DNA of 64,000 nt from Paenibacillus peoriae (GCF_022531965.1 NZ_CP092831.1:1888001-1952000), one strand, 5' to 3'. Shown: positions 48,601-56,775, numbered from the stretch's first letter. Program-made: numbers and translations. Notes: generated by a model from the sequence alone, not told the origin.

Positions 48601-50676
48601 TATCCTGATGGGCAAAAGAATATGTATTCCTATGATGAGCTGGGCAGACGTATGTTACTGGAAAAATCAAGCGGAGGAACAACGCTCAATATTTATGATA
48701 CGGATGGAACCATCACTCGTATGCTGACAGGAAAATCGCAAGCGATTACCTTTCAATATAACTCGTACGGGCTGGTTACCGAAGCGGCGGGACCGGATTT
48801 TAAAACCAATTATACCTATGACCTTGCGGGACGCCGAACCAGCATGACAGATGGTCAGGGAACGACCACCTATGCCTATGATCCATCAGATGGGTCGTTG
48901 ACTGGGCTGAAGTACCCTGATGGTACGCACATCAGCTATGAATACAACAAGCAGTCTCGTACAGGCTATGTGCTAACAGATGCTGCTGGCACGTCTATGC
49001 ACGTTCAATCCAAGCTGGACAGTGTGGGCCGAGTTACCCAAATGGACATTAGCGCTGGGACAGGTGCGGCAAATGTACAGAGCTTGGGAGAAGCGAGTGC
49101 TGCTGGGGGCGGATCATTGGATCGAATGACGTTCGATTATGCTCCTAATGGTTTGCTGAAAAGCCAGTCTTCGAGCAGAGGGCTGAGTACGCGATTCAGC
49201 TACAACGGACTGGATTTATCCGGGGTTACGGTGGAGCACGGTGGTACGTCGCTACATCAATTTGGGTATGAACGGGATGGGAATAAAAACATCATCGGAC
49301 GTACACAAAACGGAACAACAGACCAGTTTGGATATGACCCGTCAAACCGAATTGCCAGCGCAACCGCAAGTGAGAAGAATAAGACCTATGGCTACGATCC
49401 GAATGGAAACCGAAGCGCCGAAGGCAGTGGCAAAGTGTTCGGTATGAAGAACGCTGAATATACGTATGATTCTGTCAGCCGTCTGACAAAGGTGAGCGGT
49501 GAAGGCAAAGAGGTCGGGTACAGCTATAACGGAGACGGTCTACTGTACGAGCGTACAGAGGGCGGAAAAACGACTCGGTATTACTATGACGAAGAAGCGA
49601 AGCTGATTGCGGAAGCCGAGGTCCAAGGTGGAACAGCGAAGATCACGTACGCTTACGTATATGACTTATCCGGTCAACTGTGGGCTAGACAGGACAAGGC
49701 AAGCGGACAGTTGCAATACTATCAGTTGAATGGCCACGGTGATGTGGTAGGACTAAGTGATAGTTCGGGCAAGGAACTGAATAGCTACAGCTACGATATC
49801 TGGGGCGGCCCGGAGAAGGTCAAAGAGAACGTTCCGAACGTGCTGCGTTATGCTGGCGAGTATTGGGATGACACGGCTGGACTCCAGTACTTGCGGGCTC
49901 GCTGGTATGATCCGGGCACAGCCCGTTTTATGGGCGAGGATACGTACCAGGGCGAGATCAGCGATCCGCAAAGCTTGAACTGGTATGCGTATGCAAATAA
50001 TAATCCGTTGAAGTACACTGATCCAAGTGGGCATATTCCTACTGCGAGGGAAGCCGCCGAAATGGCAGATGATATCTATAGTGCGACATTAAGTCTTAGA
50101 AGAAAAACACTTTTAGGTGATTGGAGATTGCATACTATTCTTTCAGGTTCAGAAGGATTAAAAATAGGTGTATATTTTAGAAACAAAAATGGCACGATGG
50201 AATACGCACTGGTTAACAAAGGTACTAGCACATGGGGAGACGCGGGTAATGATATCCAACAACCAGTAGGTTACTCAGATGACATGAGAGATTCGATTTT
50301 AAAATCTTCGTATTTTGTGGCTAATCATAAGGATAGTGAAATCACTATGGTGGGCCATTCAAAGGGTGGTGCTGAAGCAATTGCAAATGCAGTTGCAAAT
50401 AATAAAAATGCCATTACATTTAATCCTGCAGTACCTTCACTAAGTAAATATGGTTTAAGTAATAAGAACTATACCGCAAACGCAATAAATTTTGTAGTTA
50501 CGAATGAAATTTTGAATAAGACTTTGGGTACAGTAGACACTGGAACAACGAATTACTTACCTACGCAGTATAAAATTAAGTGGTGGCACTCTGATGCATA
50601 TAAGACTTGGCAAATGATCAGAAATCATAAAATGGGTTCAGTAAAGAATGCTTTGAAGGAGGATGGATATAAATGA
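45667..50676 (+). CDS. secreted RHS/YD-repeat polymorphic toxin with lipase-like C-terminal domain
   Basis: A 1669-residue protein. It has a signal peptide (CVLMLLGPWSTWAYG), a Ser/Glu-rich linker and an RHS N-terminal region (about 215-700, GMDYGDNSVSTASGQLVV). Many YD repeats follow (YDAMGRVTKVTYPDGT, YDALGQMTSVTDPSGQKT), then the RHS core end (RARWYDPGTARFMGEDTYQG, YAYANNNPLKYTDPSGH). From about 1460 the sequence turns AT-rich and encodes a new domain with GHSKGG (nucleophile S1565), a lipase/alpha-beta hydrolase elbow. RHS shells encapsulate such tips and release them by cleavage. Start is GTG 45667, with GGGGTGAG upstream. The stop overlaps the next gene (ATGA). Confidence 0.9.
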   Translation: MFKRYICSLLCVLMLLGPWSTWAYGEEGHGEAAASQSSSSSTPQIITRAWLAQQTGKDQAWVNAQLSKGYTLYDIYKAWQKDGGENSLPEQSPSLWVQQNELTLGINAKVEPSDESAALKEGEKPAQATQDEKATQHPLDKEEGKEPAPDTTEMVIPSIPRVNDSVYAPTPGESGLIGQDLFKQSLLQVSATTDVYAPFDQAALAQSRLSDDTSRYGMDYGDNSVSTASGQLVVQNTDLVLPGSLPFALTRVYNSSLANNQIGVQQNEGLYTNTSAIREEEAASGLGRGWKWDLPHMQKQDGKRYLYIPGTGSYELRDDLQLEGYAYKDLKISTDQSASVQGVSSAYKIAVLNGNDYYIDQDGYLILIQDAYKNRVEFDYTSSGGVKLIRSIRNSDGKELDFTYNAGQIVVKEQGTDHQYTYRQSGEGSSKVLSEVLDSLSRSTSYAYTFMDAPFNVVVNGEGKTGALQSNETALLTRIVRPTSSITDIRYEAYNKQIGVYGTQGVFKVASRADMYSTTAGDRFLNKLDFAYSGEDLASYGKNAEWTVVAKGTRTTETFHFGKVFRGDNTPDKLVLNRYDQEGDSTGYHINYIYNDAMDWNLPVQMQESYTEGGSSSEPVTTSYDYNEYGLPLKVSQSTGLETVHTYKTSSEPFFWIQPAQTVNKISEGKTLTTVRTYKSEGNLYELKSYEGTEQGKLLSHSSTFYNTKGNVSSQKIQIDDRSDANVSIDYDSPYGSYLPTRQLLPKGVEYTYDYYPTGEIKSQTDAKRKTESYVYDAMGRVTKVTYPDGTQTVVVYKDDTNDVTVTRPDGVSVERLYNPFGQMLQQQVDDAIYGYGYDDNGDMVESTDAEQATTRYAYDAFGRPVKTTYADGTTDTVAYNAVDRTVTQTDASGYSIREVSDALGRVTSTQEAKNGSFQPLESLAYNYADMVTSRTDGNGQRMTYDYDALGQMTSVTDPSGQKTSYMYDLAGNLKTVQYPDGQKNMYSYDELGRRMLLEKSSGGTTLNIYDTDGTITRMLTGKSQAITFQYNSYGLVTEAAGPDFKTNYTYDLAGRRTSMTDGQGTTTYAYDPSDGSLTGLKYPDGTHISYEYNKQSRTGYVLTDAAGTSMHVQSKLDSVGRVTQMDISAGTGAANVQSLGEASAAGGGSLDRMTFDYAPNGLLKSQSSSRGLSTRFSYNGLDLSGVTVEHGGTSLHQFGYERDGNKNIIGRTQNGTTDQFGYDPSNRIASATASEKNKTYGYDPNGNRSAEGSGKVFGMKNAEYTYDSVSRLTKVSGEGKEVGYSYNGDGLLYERTEGGKTTRYYYDEEAKLIAEAEVQGGTAKITYAYVYDLSGQLWARQDKASGQLQYYQLNGHGDVVGLSDSSGKELNSYSYDIWGGPEKVKENVPNVLRYAGEYWDDTAGLQYLRARWYDPGTARFMGEDTYQGEISDPQSLNWYAYANNNPLKYTDPSGHIPTAREAAEMADDIYSATLSLRRKTLLGDWRLHTILSGSEGLKIGVYFRNKNGTMEYALVNKGTSTWGDAGNDIQQPVGYSDDMRDSILKSSYFVANHKDSEITMVGHSKGGAEAIANAVANNKNAITFNPAVPSLSKYGLSNKNYTANAINFVVTNEILNKTLGTVDTGTTNYLPTQYKIKWWHSDAYKTWQMIRNHKMGSVKNALKEDGYK

Positions 50677-51227
50677 AAGTGAGAAAATCAATGTTATTAC
50701 TAAGCATTCCGTTGTTGTTGGCATTTGCAATCGTAGTGTACATTGCTTTACCTTGGCTTCTAATATTCATAGGGATTCAATTAGAACCAAATCCTTCACG
50801 TCCTGAAATTACATATGGGAAATTTCCATTTCGTTTGGAATATGAAATTAACGGACAACGAAAGGTTATTCAAGATACTTTAATATGCGAATATGATGGC
50901 ATTGGTTCAGATGAAGGTCGAGGCAAATATCGTAAGTGGAAGGAAAGATTAGCTAGCGGAAATGAAAGAATAACGTTACTAAAAGTCGATGACACAAAGG
51001 AAATATACTATAGTCCAGGAAATGCAAATTACTATATGGGCGATTTGGACGATCCTGGAGAGTATGAGCATTACTTTCCTGATGCTCTGCTTATTGAAAG
51101 AGACAACATAGGAGCCAATACTGGAATAATTCTTGCAGATGAATTACTTGATAAATACCGTATTAAACTGATAAGTTGGGATTATACCCCACCAATCAAA
51201 AATAATTTTTCTGCAACTAAAAAATAA
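50673..51227 (+). CDS. membrane-anchored immunity candidate for the lipase tip
   Basis: A 184-residue protein with one N-terminal membrane segment (LLLSIPLLLAFAIVVYIALP, then WLLIFIGI) and an extracytoplasmic domain of about 145 residues rich in Tyr, Asp and Glu. It overlaps the toxin gene by four bases (ATGA), so production is coupled. Its exterior location suits inhibition of a lipase that attacks membranes from outside. No known immunity family is recognised. GGAGG within the end of the toxin gene supplies its ribosome site. Codon use is AT-rich like the toxin tip. Confidence 0.7.
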   Translation: MKVRKSMLLLSIPLLLAFAIVVYIALPWLLIFIGIQLEPNPSRPEITYGKFPFRLEYEINGQRKVIQDTLICEYDGIGSDEGRGKYRKWKERLASGNERITLLKVDDTKEIYYSPGNANYYMGDLDDPGEYEHYFPDALLIERDNIGANTGIILADELLDKYRIKLISWDYTPPIKNNFSATKK

Positions 51228-51389
51228 GAGGAAAATGAAAATTTTCGTTTTTCGAGAAGGGGCTTTATTAAACCACAAACGGGACTAATTCTCGCTTGTT
51301 CTAGCAATAACCAGTTGTCAACGAGTGTACTTTATGTCACAATCAAAGCCACAATGGACAACTGTCTGAGTAACTTAAAACAAATTTAT

Positions 51390-51430
51390 AAAGCACTTGA
51401 AACCCTTTGGTGATTTCAGGTGCTTTTTTA
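51390..51430 (+). terminator. rhs operon terminator
   Basis: AAAGCACTTGAAA pairs with TTTCAGGTGCTTT, followed by T. Confidence 0.85.
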
Positions 51431-51464
51431 CGTCCCCGTATAATTCTATAAGTCTAGTAACATA

Positions 51465-51690
51465 ACTATGACATTTGGGGGGATATAGCTTCTTCACAGG
51501 AGAATGCATACAATCCATTCCGTTACTCGGGTGAGCTATGGGACAGTACCACAGAACTTCAATATTTGCGAGCCAGATGGTTGTGATTCCGCAAACGGCA
51601 GGTTTATTAATGAGGACACGCATAGAGGCGATCCCAATGATCCGCTGTGTTGATGTAAGTGGAACTATATGGGTTAAATAATACTCCTTT
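51465..51690 (+). pseudogene. orphan RHS core remnant
   Basis: Broken frames give IWGDIASSQENAYNPFRYSG (from about 51470), ELWDSTTELQYLRARW to 51583, then in another frame NGRFINEDTHRGDPNDPL, then WNYMGLNNTP. These match the end of RHS cores, as in the intact toxin (EYWDDTAGLQYLRARW), but are a diverged copy with frame breaks. It is the usual debris left by swapping toxin tips. The rest of 51228-52076, outside the terminator and this remnant, shows no gene. Confidence 0.85.
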
Positions 51691-51972
51691 TTGACACTCC
51701 ATTTTCTATTAGAAACCCAGAATATTCAGTCAGATACCACTGTATCTATCTCCAAGTACCTTACCTTCATTTTCTTCAGGTAGTCTCTAGTTCTATCAAA
51801 ATTTATTCACAACTTTGTAACTTTATCTGGCGGTGGGGTTGCGAGATTGTTTTCAAATTGTTTTACTATATTTACCTACTATAGTCTGTTAATCTATTAA
51901 TATATACAGGGGGAACGAAAAGACGTCCGGTTCAGTCGGTTGAGATGCGTTTATGTTCTATATGTTGAGTGA

Positions 51973-52014
51973 ATGTCTATATTGTCATGTCTATATCGTC
52001 ATGTCTGTATAACT
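51973..52014 (+). repeat. three 14-bp direct repeats before the deacetylase gene
   Basis: ATGTCTATATTGTC, ATGTCTATATCGTC and ATGTCTGTATAACT follow each other without gaps, 60 bp before the gene. Could bind a response regulator; untested. Confidence 0.55.
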
Positions 52015-52076
52015 TCATAGACAAGCTAGAGATAGCTCCCGCACATTATAAAATACAGCACAGGATGGTGTAATGA

Positions 52077-53213
52077 ATGAAGCTTTTAAATGCAAAATGG
52101 ATGGCTGTATGCTTGATGGCAATCTGTTGTTTGGGTTTGCTAGGTATACATACGAATACAGCGAGTGCACAAGCGCAGGCTCCTTTGCTTGGGGTCAATG
52201 ACGTGTTACTAGATTCGAATACGGTTAAGCCCGTAATGGAAAATGATAAGTTGTATGTACCTGTCGTGACATTAGGGCAAAAGATGGGCATTTCTACTTC
52301 GGCTAGCGGCAACACATTGGTGCTGACTGGACATAATCGCAGCTTTACGCTGGATTTGAACAAGGGGGATGTGTTCGAGCGTGGAGGACGCACGTTGGTG
52401 CCAATTCGCACTTTGACCGATGCATTCGGCTTCACTATTACGGTTCCTACAAGTAATCTGTATCGAATTCAGAATGCAAACGCTAGTTTGTCTGATGCTC
52501 AGTTTTTGAATACATTCGCGGCAGAAATTAAACAGTATGCAGCTGTCGAACCGGGCAAAGCCAGCAATACAGGCAACAAGGGAACTGCCTCATCATCCAG
52601 CCGTACGATTTATTTGAGCTTCGATGATGGTCCTACGGCGCATACGTCGCAGCTGCTGGATATTTTAGATAAATATAATGCGAAGGCTACTTTCTTCATG
52701 CTGGGACCTGAAATTCGCCAACATAGCGCAGTGATGAAGAGAATGGTAGACGCAGGGCATGGTTTGGGCCTCCATGGGATGACACACCAGGTGAAAAAGA
52801 TCTATGCATCCTCGGCAGCAGCATTGGCAGAGATGAATCAGGATAACGACATTTTATTTAAGGCCACAGGGAAACGCACTTCTTTGATTCGTACACCTTA
52901 TGGCAGCAAACCGTATTTGAAGAAAGCATATCGTGATCAACTGACGGGTGCAGGTTATCATATTTGGGACTGGAACATCGATTCGAATGATTGGCGTTAT
53001 ACTAAAAATCCGCAGCATTTTGTACAGACAGTCCTCAGTGATATTAAGAGACTGAAAAAGCAAGGCAGAACACCAGTCGTTCTTATGCATGATAAGCCAT
53101 CTACGATCAAGGTGCTTCCACAAATCATGGCGGCCTTGCAGAAAGAAGGATATTCGTTCGAGCCGTTGAATGATAACCTGACTCCGCTTAATTTTTGGAA
53201 TGATCATCGTTAA
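52077..53213 (+). CDS. secreted polysaccharide deacetylase with copper-amine-oxidase N-domain
   Basis: A 378-residue secreted enzyme. After a signal peptide (MAVCLMAICCLGLLGIHTNT, ASA) comes a copper-amine-oxidase-like N module (about 35-130), then a low-complexity linker near 165-180. The NodB domain is at about 180-370. Motifs: SFDDGP (catalytic and metal Asp), HGMTHQ (His pair), RTPYGSKP, DWNIDSNDW and VVLMHD. It removes acetyl groups from peptidoglycan or other amino-sugar polymers at the cell surface. The ribosome site is weak (GGATGG); a downstream ATG (52101) is possible. Terminator follows. Confidence 0.9.
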   Translation: MKLLNAKWMAVCLMAICCLGLLGIHTNTASAQAQAPLLGVNDVLLDSNTVKPVMENDKLYVPVVTLGQKMGISTSASGNTLVLTGHNRSFTLDLNKGDVFERGGRTLVPIRTLTDAFGFTITVPTSNLYRIQNANASLSDAQFLNTFAAEIKQYAAVEPGKASNTGNKGTASSSSRTIYLSFDDGPTAHTSQLLDILDKYNAKATFFMLGPEIRQHSAVMKRMVDAGHGLGLHGMTHQVKKIYASSAAALAEMNQDNDILFKATGKRTSLIRTPYGSKPYLKKAYRDQLTGAGYHIWDWNIDSNDWRYTKNPQHFVQTVLSDIKRLKKQGRTPVVLMHDKPSTIKVLPQIMAALQKEGYSFEPLNDNLTPLNFWNDHR

Positions 53214-53230
53214 TTGAATAGCATGAAAGA

Positions 53231-53280
53231 AAAGGCACCTTTTCAACCATTTGTATAGTGGTTTGGAAGGTGTCTTTTTG
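53231..53280 (+). terminator. intrinsic terminator
   Basis: AAGGCACCTTTTCAACCA pairs with TGGTTTGGAAGGTGTCTT, followed by T. Confidence 0.85.
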
Positions 53281-53419
53281 TTGTATTTGCTCGAAAATGT
53301 GAAGTTTGCAGCATGGTTTATATGAATCTATGAATTCATGTCTATGCACAGGTCATATGACTTTACGGGTTATCACGTCGCTGCATATATTACAGTAACC
53401 GCCCCGAGAGGAGGAAGGT

Positions 53420-53845
53420 ATGAATATTAATCCGAGTATGTTTAGTATGATTTGTGCTACCGCAGGAGCCTTTATTACGTTTGCCTTTGGCGGCTGGAAT
53501 CAGCTAATGGTGCTATTCACGGTTGCAATGGCTGTCGATTATGTGACTGGAGTCGCCGCAGCAATTAAGACTGGGCAAGGTTTAAGCAGTAAAGCCGGCT
53601 TTTGGGGGTTGGCGAGAAAGGCTTTAATGCTAATGGTAATTTCTTTGGCGCATCATGTGGACCTCCTGATGGGTACCGAAATCATGAAAGGGGCGGCAAC
53701 GTACTTTTATTTATCCAATGAATTGATCTCTATTACGGAAAACTGTTCACGAATGGGTTTACCGCTCCCACCGAAGCTCAAGAATTTTTTTGCCCTATTA
53801 AAGGACAAGGAGTCTGATGGAAAAAATGGTGGAAAAGATCGCTAG
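53420..53845 (+). CDS. phage-type holin (TcdE/Cph1 family)
   Basis: A 141-residue membrane protein with three to four hydrophobic segments: ICATAGAFITFAFGG, LMVLFTVAMAVDYVTGVAAA, the segment around ALMLMVISLAHHVD and TYFYLSNELISI. The VDYVTGVAAAIKTGQGLSSK block is the hallmark of this holin family, whose members open the membrane for endolysins or toxin release. No endolysin, tail or other phage gene is nearby, so it may be a domesticated holin. Ends in a charged Lys/Glu/Asp tail. AGAGGAGG before the ATG. Confidence 0.85.
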   Translation: MNINPSMFSMICATAGAFITFAFGGWNQLMVLFTVAMAVDYVTGVAAAIKTGQGLSSKAGFWGLARKALMLMVISLAHHVDLLMGTEIMKGAATYFYLSNELISITENCSRMGLPLPPKLKNFFALLKDKESDGKNGGKDR

Positions 53846-53925
53846 AATTGCAAAGTTTCTTTCCGTATGTGGGGCGTTATGATAAAATTTTCAAGAGAAC
53901 ATTTTAAGATAAGGAGCCTATACGC

Positions 53926-54213
53926 ATGATTAAACATATTGTTTTGTTCAAATTGAAAGACCGCTCCCCCGAAAGCATTGAGCACACAGCATCCATTTTG
54001 CGCAGCATGAACGGCAAAATCAAAGAGCTGCTGTCACTCGAAGTAGGTACGGATGTGATTCGTTCGGAACGTTCTTATGATATTTCCCTTACCGCTGTTG
54101 TCGAAACACTGGAGGATTTGCAAACGTATCAGGTACACCCTGTGCACCAGGAAATTATTGTACACATGAATGAAGTGAAGGATGTATCTATCGCAGTTGA
54201 TTATGAAATCTAA
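53926..54213 (+). CDS. Dabb-domain (stress-responsive alpha/beta-barrel) protein
   Basis: A 95-residue ferredoxin-fold protein. It starts MIKHIVLFKLKD and contains LEVGTDVIRSERSYDISLT and HPVHQEIIVHMNEVKDVSIAVDYEI, the standard Dabb layout with its conserved His pair. Dabb proteins are dimers often bound to small hydrophobic ligands; the substrate is unknown. AAGGAG is upstream of the ATG. It is followed in 23 bp by the HepT-like gene. Confidence 0.85.
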   Translation: MIKHIVLFKLKDRSPESIEHTASILRSMNGKIKELLSLEVGTDVIRSERSYDISLTAVVETLEDLQTYQVHPVHQEIIVHMNEVKDVSIAVDYEI

Positions 54214-54236
54214 AGCGGTACTGGAGGTGCAGGACC

Positions 54237-54677
54237 TTGTATTATGTCAACCGGGAACAAATTGAGCTTCGACTAGGGGCTGTTCCCGACATTGTCGCCG
54301 GACTTCGCCAGACTTCTGCTTCCTGGAACGGCGATCTGTTGCAGGGGCTAGTGCAGGAGCGCTGTCTTCATCTGGCCATTGAGACGGTAACGGACGTAGG
54401 AAGCTATATCATCGACGGATTTATTATGCGTGACGCCAGTAGCTATGAGGATATTATCGGTATCATTCATGAGGAAGGTGTACTGGATGATACCGTATTT
54501 CATTCGCTAGTAGAGCTGGTAGGCTTACGTAAACCCTTAGTGCAGGAGTATTTCCATTGGGACCGGACAAGCCTTCACCCGCTTACAACAAAGCTGCCTG
54601 GGTTGCTGGAGCTTTTTGCATCTAACGTGCATGATTATTTAAATAAGGAATTGGGTCACCAGCCCGAGGGAGTGTAA
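54237..54677 (+). CDS. HepT/DUF86-like protein, catalytic His replaced
   Basis: A 146-residue helical protein of the HEPN DUF86 group. It starts at TTG (MYYVNREQIELRL) with GGAGG about 10 bases upstream. The typical block is SSYEDIIGIIHEEGVLDDTV followed by LRKPLVQEYFHWD. In toxic HepT the motif is R-x4-H-x-Y, a nucleotidyl-transfer/RNase site; here the His is Gln (RKPLVQEY). There is no MntA-type antitoxin beside it. It may therefore be a non-toxic housekeeping homologue. It precedes the SufR-like regulator by 8 bases. Confidence 0.85.
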   Translation: MYYVNREQIELRLGAVPDIVAGLRQTSASWNGDLLQGLVQERCLHLAIETVTDVGSYIIDGFIMRDASSYEDIIGIIHEEGVLDDTVFHSLVELVGLRKPLVQEYFHWDRTSLHPLTTKLPGLLELFASNVHDYLNKELGHQPEGV

Positions 54678-54685
54678 AGGCAAAA

Positions 54686-55333
54686 GTGACGGATAAGTAT
54701 ATCGTACCCGAAATGCCCACTAGGCGCATGATCATGACACTATTGAAAACCCAGGGACCTGTGGGCGTCGGAAGCTTGGCAGCTCAATTAGGCATTACCG
54801 AAATGGGAGTGCGTAGGCATCTCAAATTGATGGAGCAGGATGGCCTGATCGTGGCTACAATCGTGAGACAGGCGATGGGACGCCCGACGTTTTTGTACAG
54901 CCTGAGCGAGCAGGGAAGCGAGCAGTTTCCACGTAATTATGATCATTTGTTACTGGAACTGTTAGAGGAACTCGATGAAGAACAGGGAATGGAAGCTGTT
55001 TACTCGCTGTTTGATGGTAGAAAACGTAAAATGATGAAGCGTTACGCCCCTCATATAGAGGGGGAGACTACACTGGCTTCACGTGTGGAAAAGCTTTCGG
55101 GCATCCAGAATGCTTCCGGATATATGGCAGAGTGGCGCGAGGAAGAGGATGGTAGCTACTCTATTGTGGAATACAATTGTCCTATCTCTCAAATTGCAGG
55201 CCGTTACCGCAAGGCTTGTGAATGCGAGCAGCAAATGTTTGAGGAGCTACTTGATGCCGAGGTTGTTCGTGAGGATTGTTTGGCAGATGGGGGCCGTTGC
55301 TGCCTGTATCGTATCCGCTCTAAAAAAAAGTAA
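54686..55333 (+). CDS. SufR-like Fe-S winged-helix regulator
   Basis: A 215-residue regulator starting at GTG 54686. The N-terminal winged helix reads VGSLAAQLGITEMGVRRHLK (about residues 25-50). The C terminus has the SufR-type cysteine set: NCPISQIAGRYRKACECEQQ and CLADGGRCCLYRI, spaced to bind a [4Fe-4S] or [2Fe-2S] cluster. In SufR the cluster reports iron-sulfur sufficiency. Close behind the HepT-like gene (8 bases), so probably co-transcribed. Target genes are not adjacent. Confidence 0.85.
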   Translation: MTDKYIVPEMPTRRMIMTLLKTQGPVGVGSLAAQLGITEMGVRRHLKLMEQDGLIVATIVRQAMGRPTFLYSLSEQGSEQFPRNYDHLLLELLEELDEEQGMEAVYSLFDGRKRKMMKRYAPHIEGETTLASRVEKLSGIQNASGYMAEWREEEDGSYSIVEYNCPISQIAGRYRKACECEQQMFEELLDAEVVREDCLADGGRCCLYRIRSKKK

Positions 55334-55423
55334 AACTTTTCAGGCTTGTTTTCTGTATCATGACAAGCTCCCCATGCTTATAATGCACTAACAGATGGGC
55401 ATTCGCCCGGGCACAAGGGAGAG

Positions 55424-55753
55424 ATGATGATGGAGGAGAACTGCAAAAGTTTTATCCGAGGCGCGTTGGCAGGCAGCATTGTTGGTTCGGTTGCTGCTTT
55501 ATTATTTGCCCCTAAGTCAGGTCGTGAGCTGCGTCAGAATATTACAGATCAGGCGCGCAACGTAAGTGATAAGGGACAGGAGCTAGCGGGGAAAATTTCA
55601 GACACCTCAATTGAGTATACTGACAAAATTAAGGAGACAGCCTCAGCCGTCATTCATGAAATTGGGCAATGGCGTAAAAAAGGTGAAATGATTCCTGAGG
55701 TTAGTATTTCATCAGCGACTGCTCAAGAAGATACGGAAAAAGATACGCTGTAA
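55424..55753 (+). CDS. YtxH-type envelope stress protein
   Basis: A 109-residue protein with one membrane-associated segment (GALAGSIVGSVAALLFAPKSG, core AGSIVGSVAALLFAPKSG), the YtxH signature, followed by an extended amphipathic helix (DQARNVSDKGQELAGKISD). YtxH proteins are general stress/SigB or SigH-type proteins of unknown role. GAGAGATG region precedes the ATG at 55424; a second ATG follows immediately. Acidic C-terminal tail. Confidence 0.8.
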   Translation: MMMEENCKSFIRGALAGSIVGSVAALLFAPKSGRELRQNITDQARNVSDKGQELAGKISDTSIEYTDKIKETASAVIHEIGQWRKKGEMIPEVSISSATAQEDTEKDTL

Positions 55754-55799
55754 CGGTCTGTAAAAAATAGGTGAAACACTGAATACAGTTTGAATTCGT

Positions 55800-55828
55800 G
55801 GCTTCTCCCGTTGGGATGGAGCCTTTTT
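55800..55828 (+). terminator. intrinsic terminator
   Basis: GGCTTCTCCC pairs with GGGATGGAGCC, followed by TTTTTA. Confidence 0.75.
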
Positions 55829-55955
55829 ATTGATCACTTCCTCGTTTTAGGGTAATCTTTTGGGGTACCTTTTACACTGATACGACATAAGGTATGTAGC
55901 AACGGATAGCTTTCCGAGATGAAATAACTCATATTTGAACAAAAAAGGAAGCGGT

Positions 55956-56771
55956 GTGTACGTGCAGCAAGCGATTGCAATATTGGATTCCGGTGTAGGA
56001 GGTTTGACGGTTGTAAAAGAAGTCATGCGTCAGCTTCCACGGGAAAAAATCATTTATTTTGGAGACACTGCGCGCACTCCGTATGGCCCCCGACCATCGG
56101 AAGAGGTTAAAAAATTTACAGAGCAAATGGTTGATTTTCTGATTCAATTTGATCCGAAAGTCATTATTATTGCTTGTAACACGGCTACTGCCGCGGCATT
56201 GGACTATATAAGCCAAAAGGTATCCATTCCGGTGATCGGAGTCATTCACCCCGGGGCTCGTGCTGCGATTAGCGCGACTGCTACCGGGCATGTCGGGGTG
56301 ATTGGGACTGTCGGTACGATTCGAAGCGGAGCGTATACAGCTGCGCTCAAGCAATTGTCTCCTTACGTAGACGTGGTGAGCCATGCTTGTCCTGCGCTTG
56401 TTCCATTGGTGGAGCAAGGGTTATTTCGCTCTAAGACGACATCGCAGGTTGTGGAGGAGACATTGAGGCCTATTCAAACGTATCCGATTGATTGTTTGAT
56501 TCTTGGTTGTACGCATTATCCTTTTTTGAAGGAAACGATTCAAGAAGTCATGGGGCCTGCAGTAAAGCTCATTAGCTCGGCAGATGAAACGGCGCGTGAG
56601 ACGAGTACCATTTTGTATAACAAAGGCAAGTTGGAAGCTGGGGATGAAACGCCGGTACATCAGCTTTTTTGTTCCGGTGATCCTGAATTGTTCCAGCGCA
56701 TTGCCGCACAGTGGCTCGGGGAGCAAATTCGCCAAACGCCTGTCGTCTGGCAAGTCACCAATTTGGATTAA
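55956..56771 (+). CDS. racE: glutamate racemase
   Basis: A 271-residue cofactor-independent racemase making D-glutamate for peptidoglycan. The two catalytic cysteines are in ACNTATAAALDY and LGCTHYP. The Asp of LDSGVGG and YFGDTARTPYG are also present. Start GTG 55956 has AGGA six bases upstream; an internal GTG at 55962 is also possible and the frame is open to a TTG at 55935. Located in a run of envelope genes. Well expressed families often use ATG, so the non-ATG start is a mild oddity. Confidence 0.95.
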   Translation: MYVQQAIAILDSGVGGLTVVKEVMRQLPREKIIYFGDTARTPYGPRPSEEVKKFTEQMVDFLIQFDPKVIIIACNTATAAALDYISQKVSIPVIGVIHPGARAAISATATGHVGVIGTVGTIRSGAYTAALKQLSPYVDVVSHACPALVPLVEQGLFRSKTTSQVVEETLRPIQTYPIDCLILGCTHYPFLKETIQEVMGPAVKLISSADETARETSTILYNKGKLEAGDETPVHQLFCSGDPELFQRIAAQWLGEQIRQTPVVWQVTNLD

Positions 56772-56775
56772 CGAG

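Noticed and set aside
53420..53845. Prophage at the holin gene
   Set aside because: No endolysin, tail, integrase or attachment repeats nearby; a lone holin does not support a prophage.
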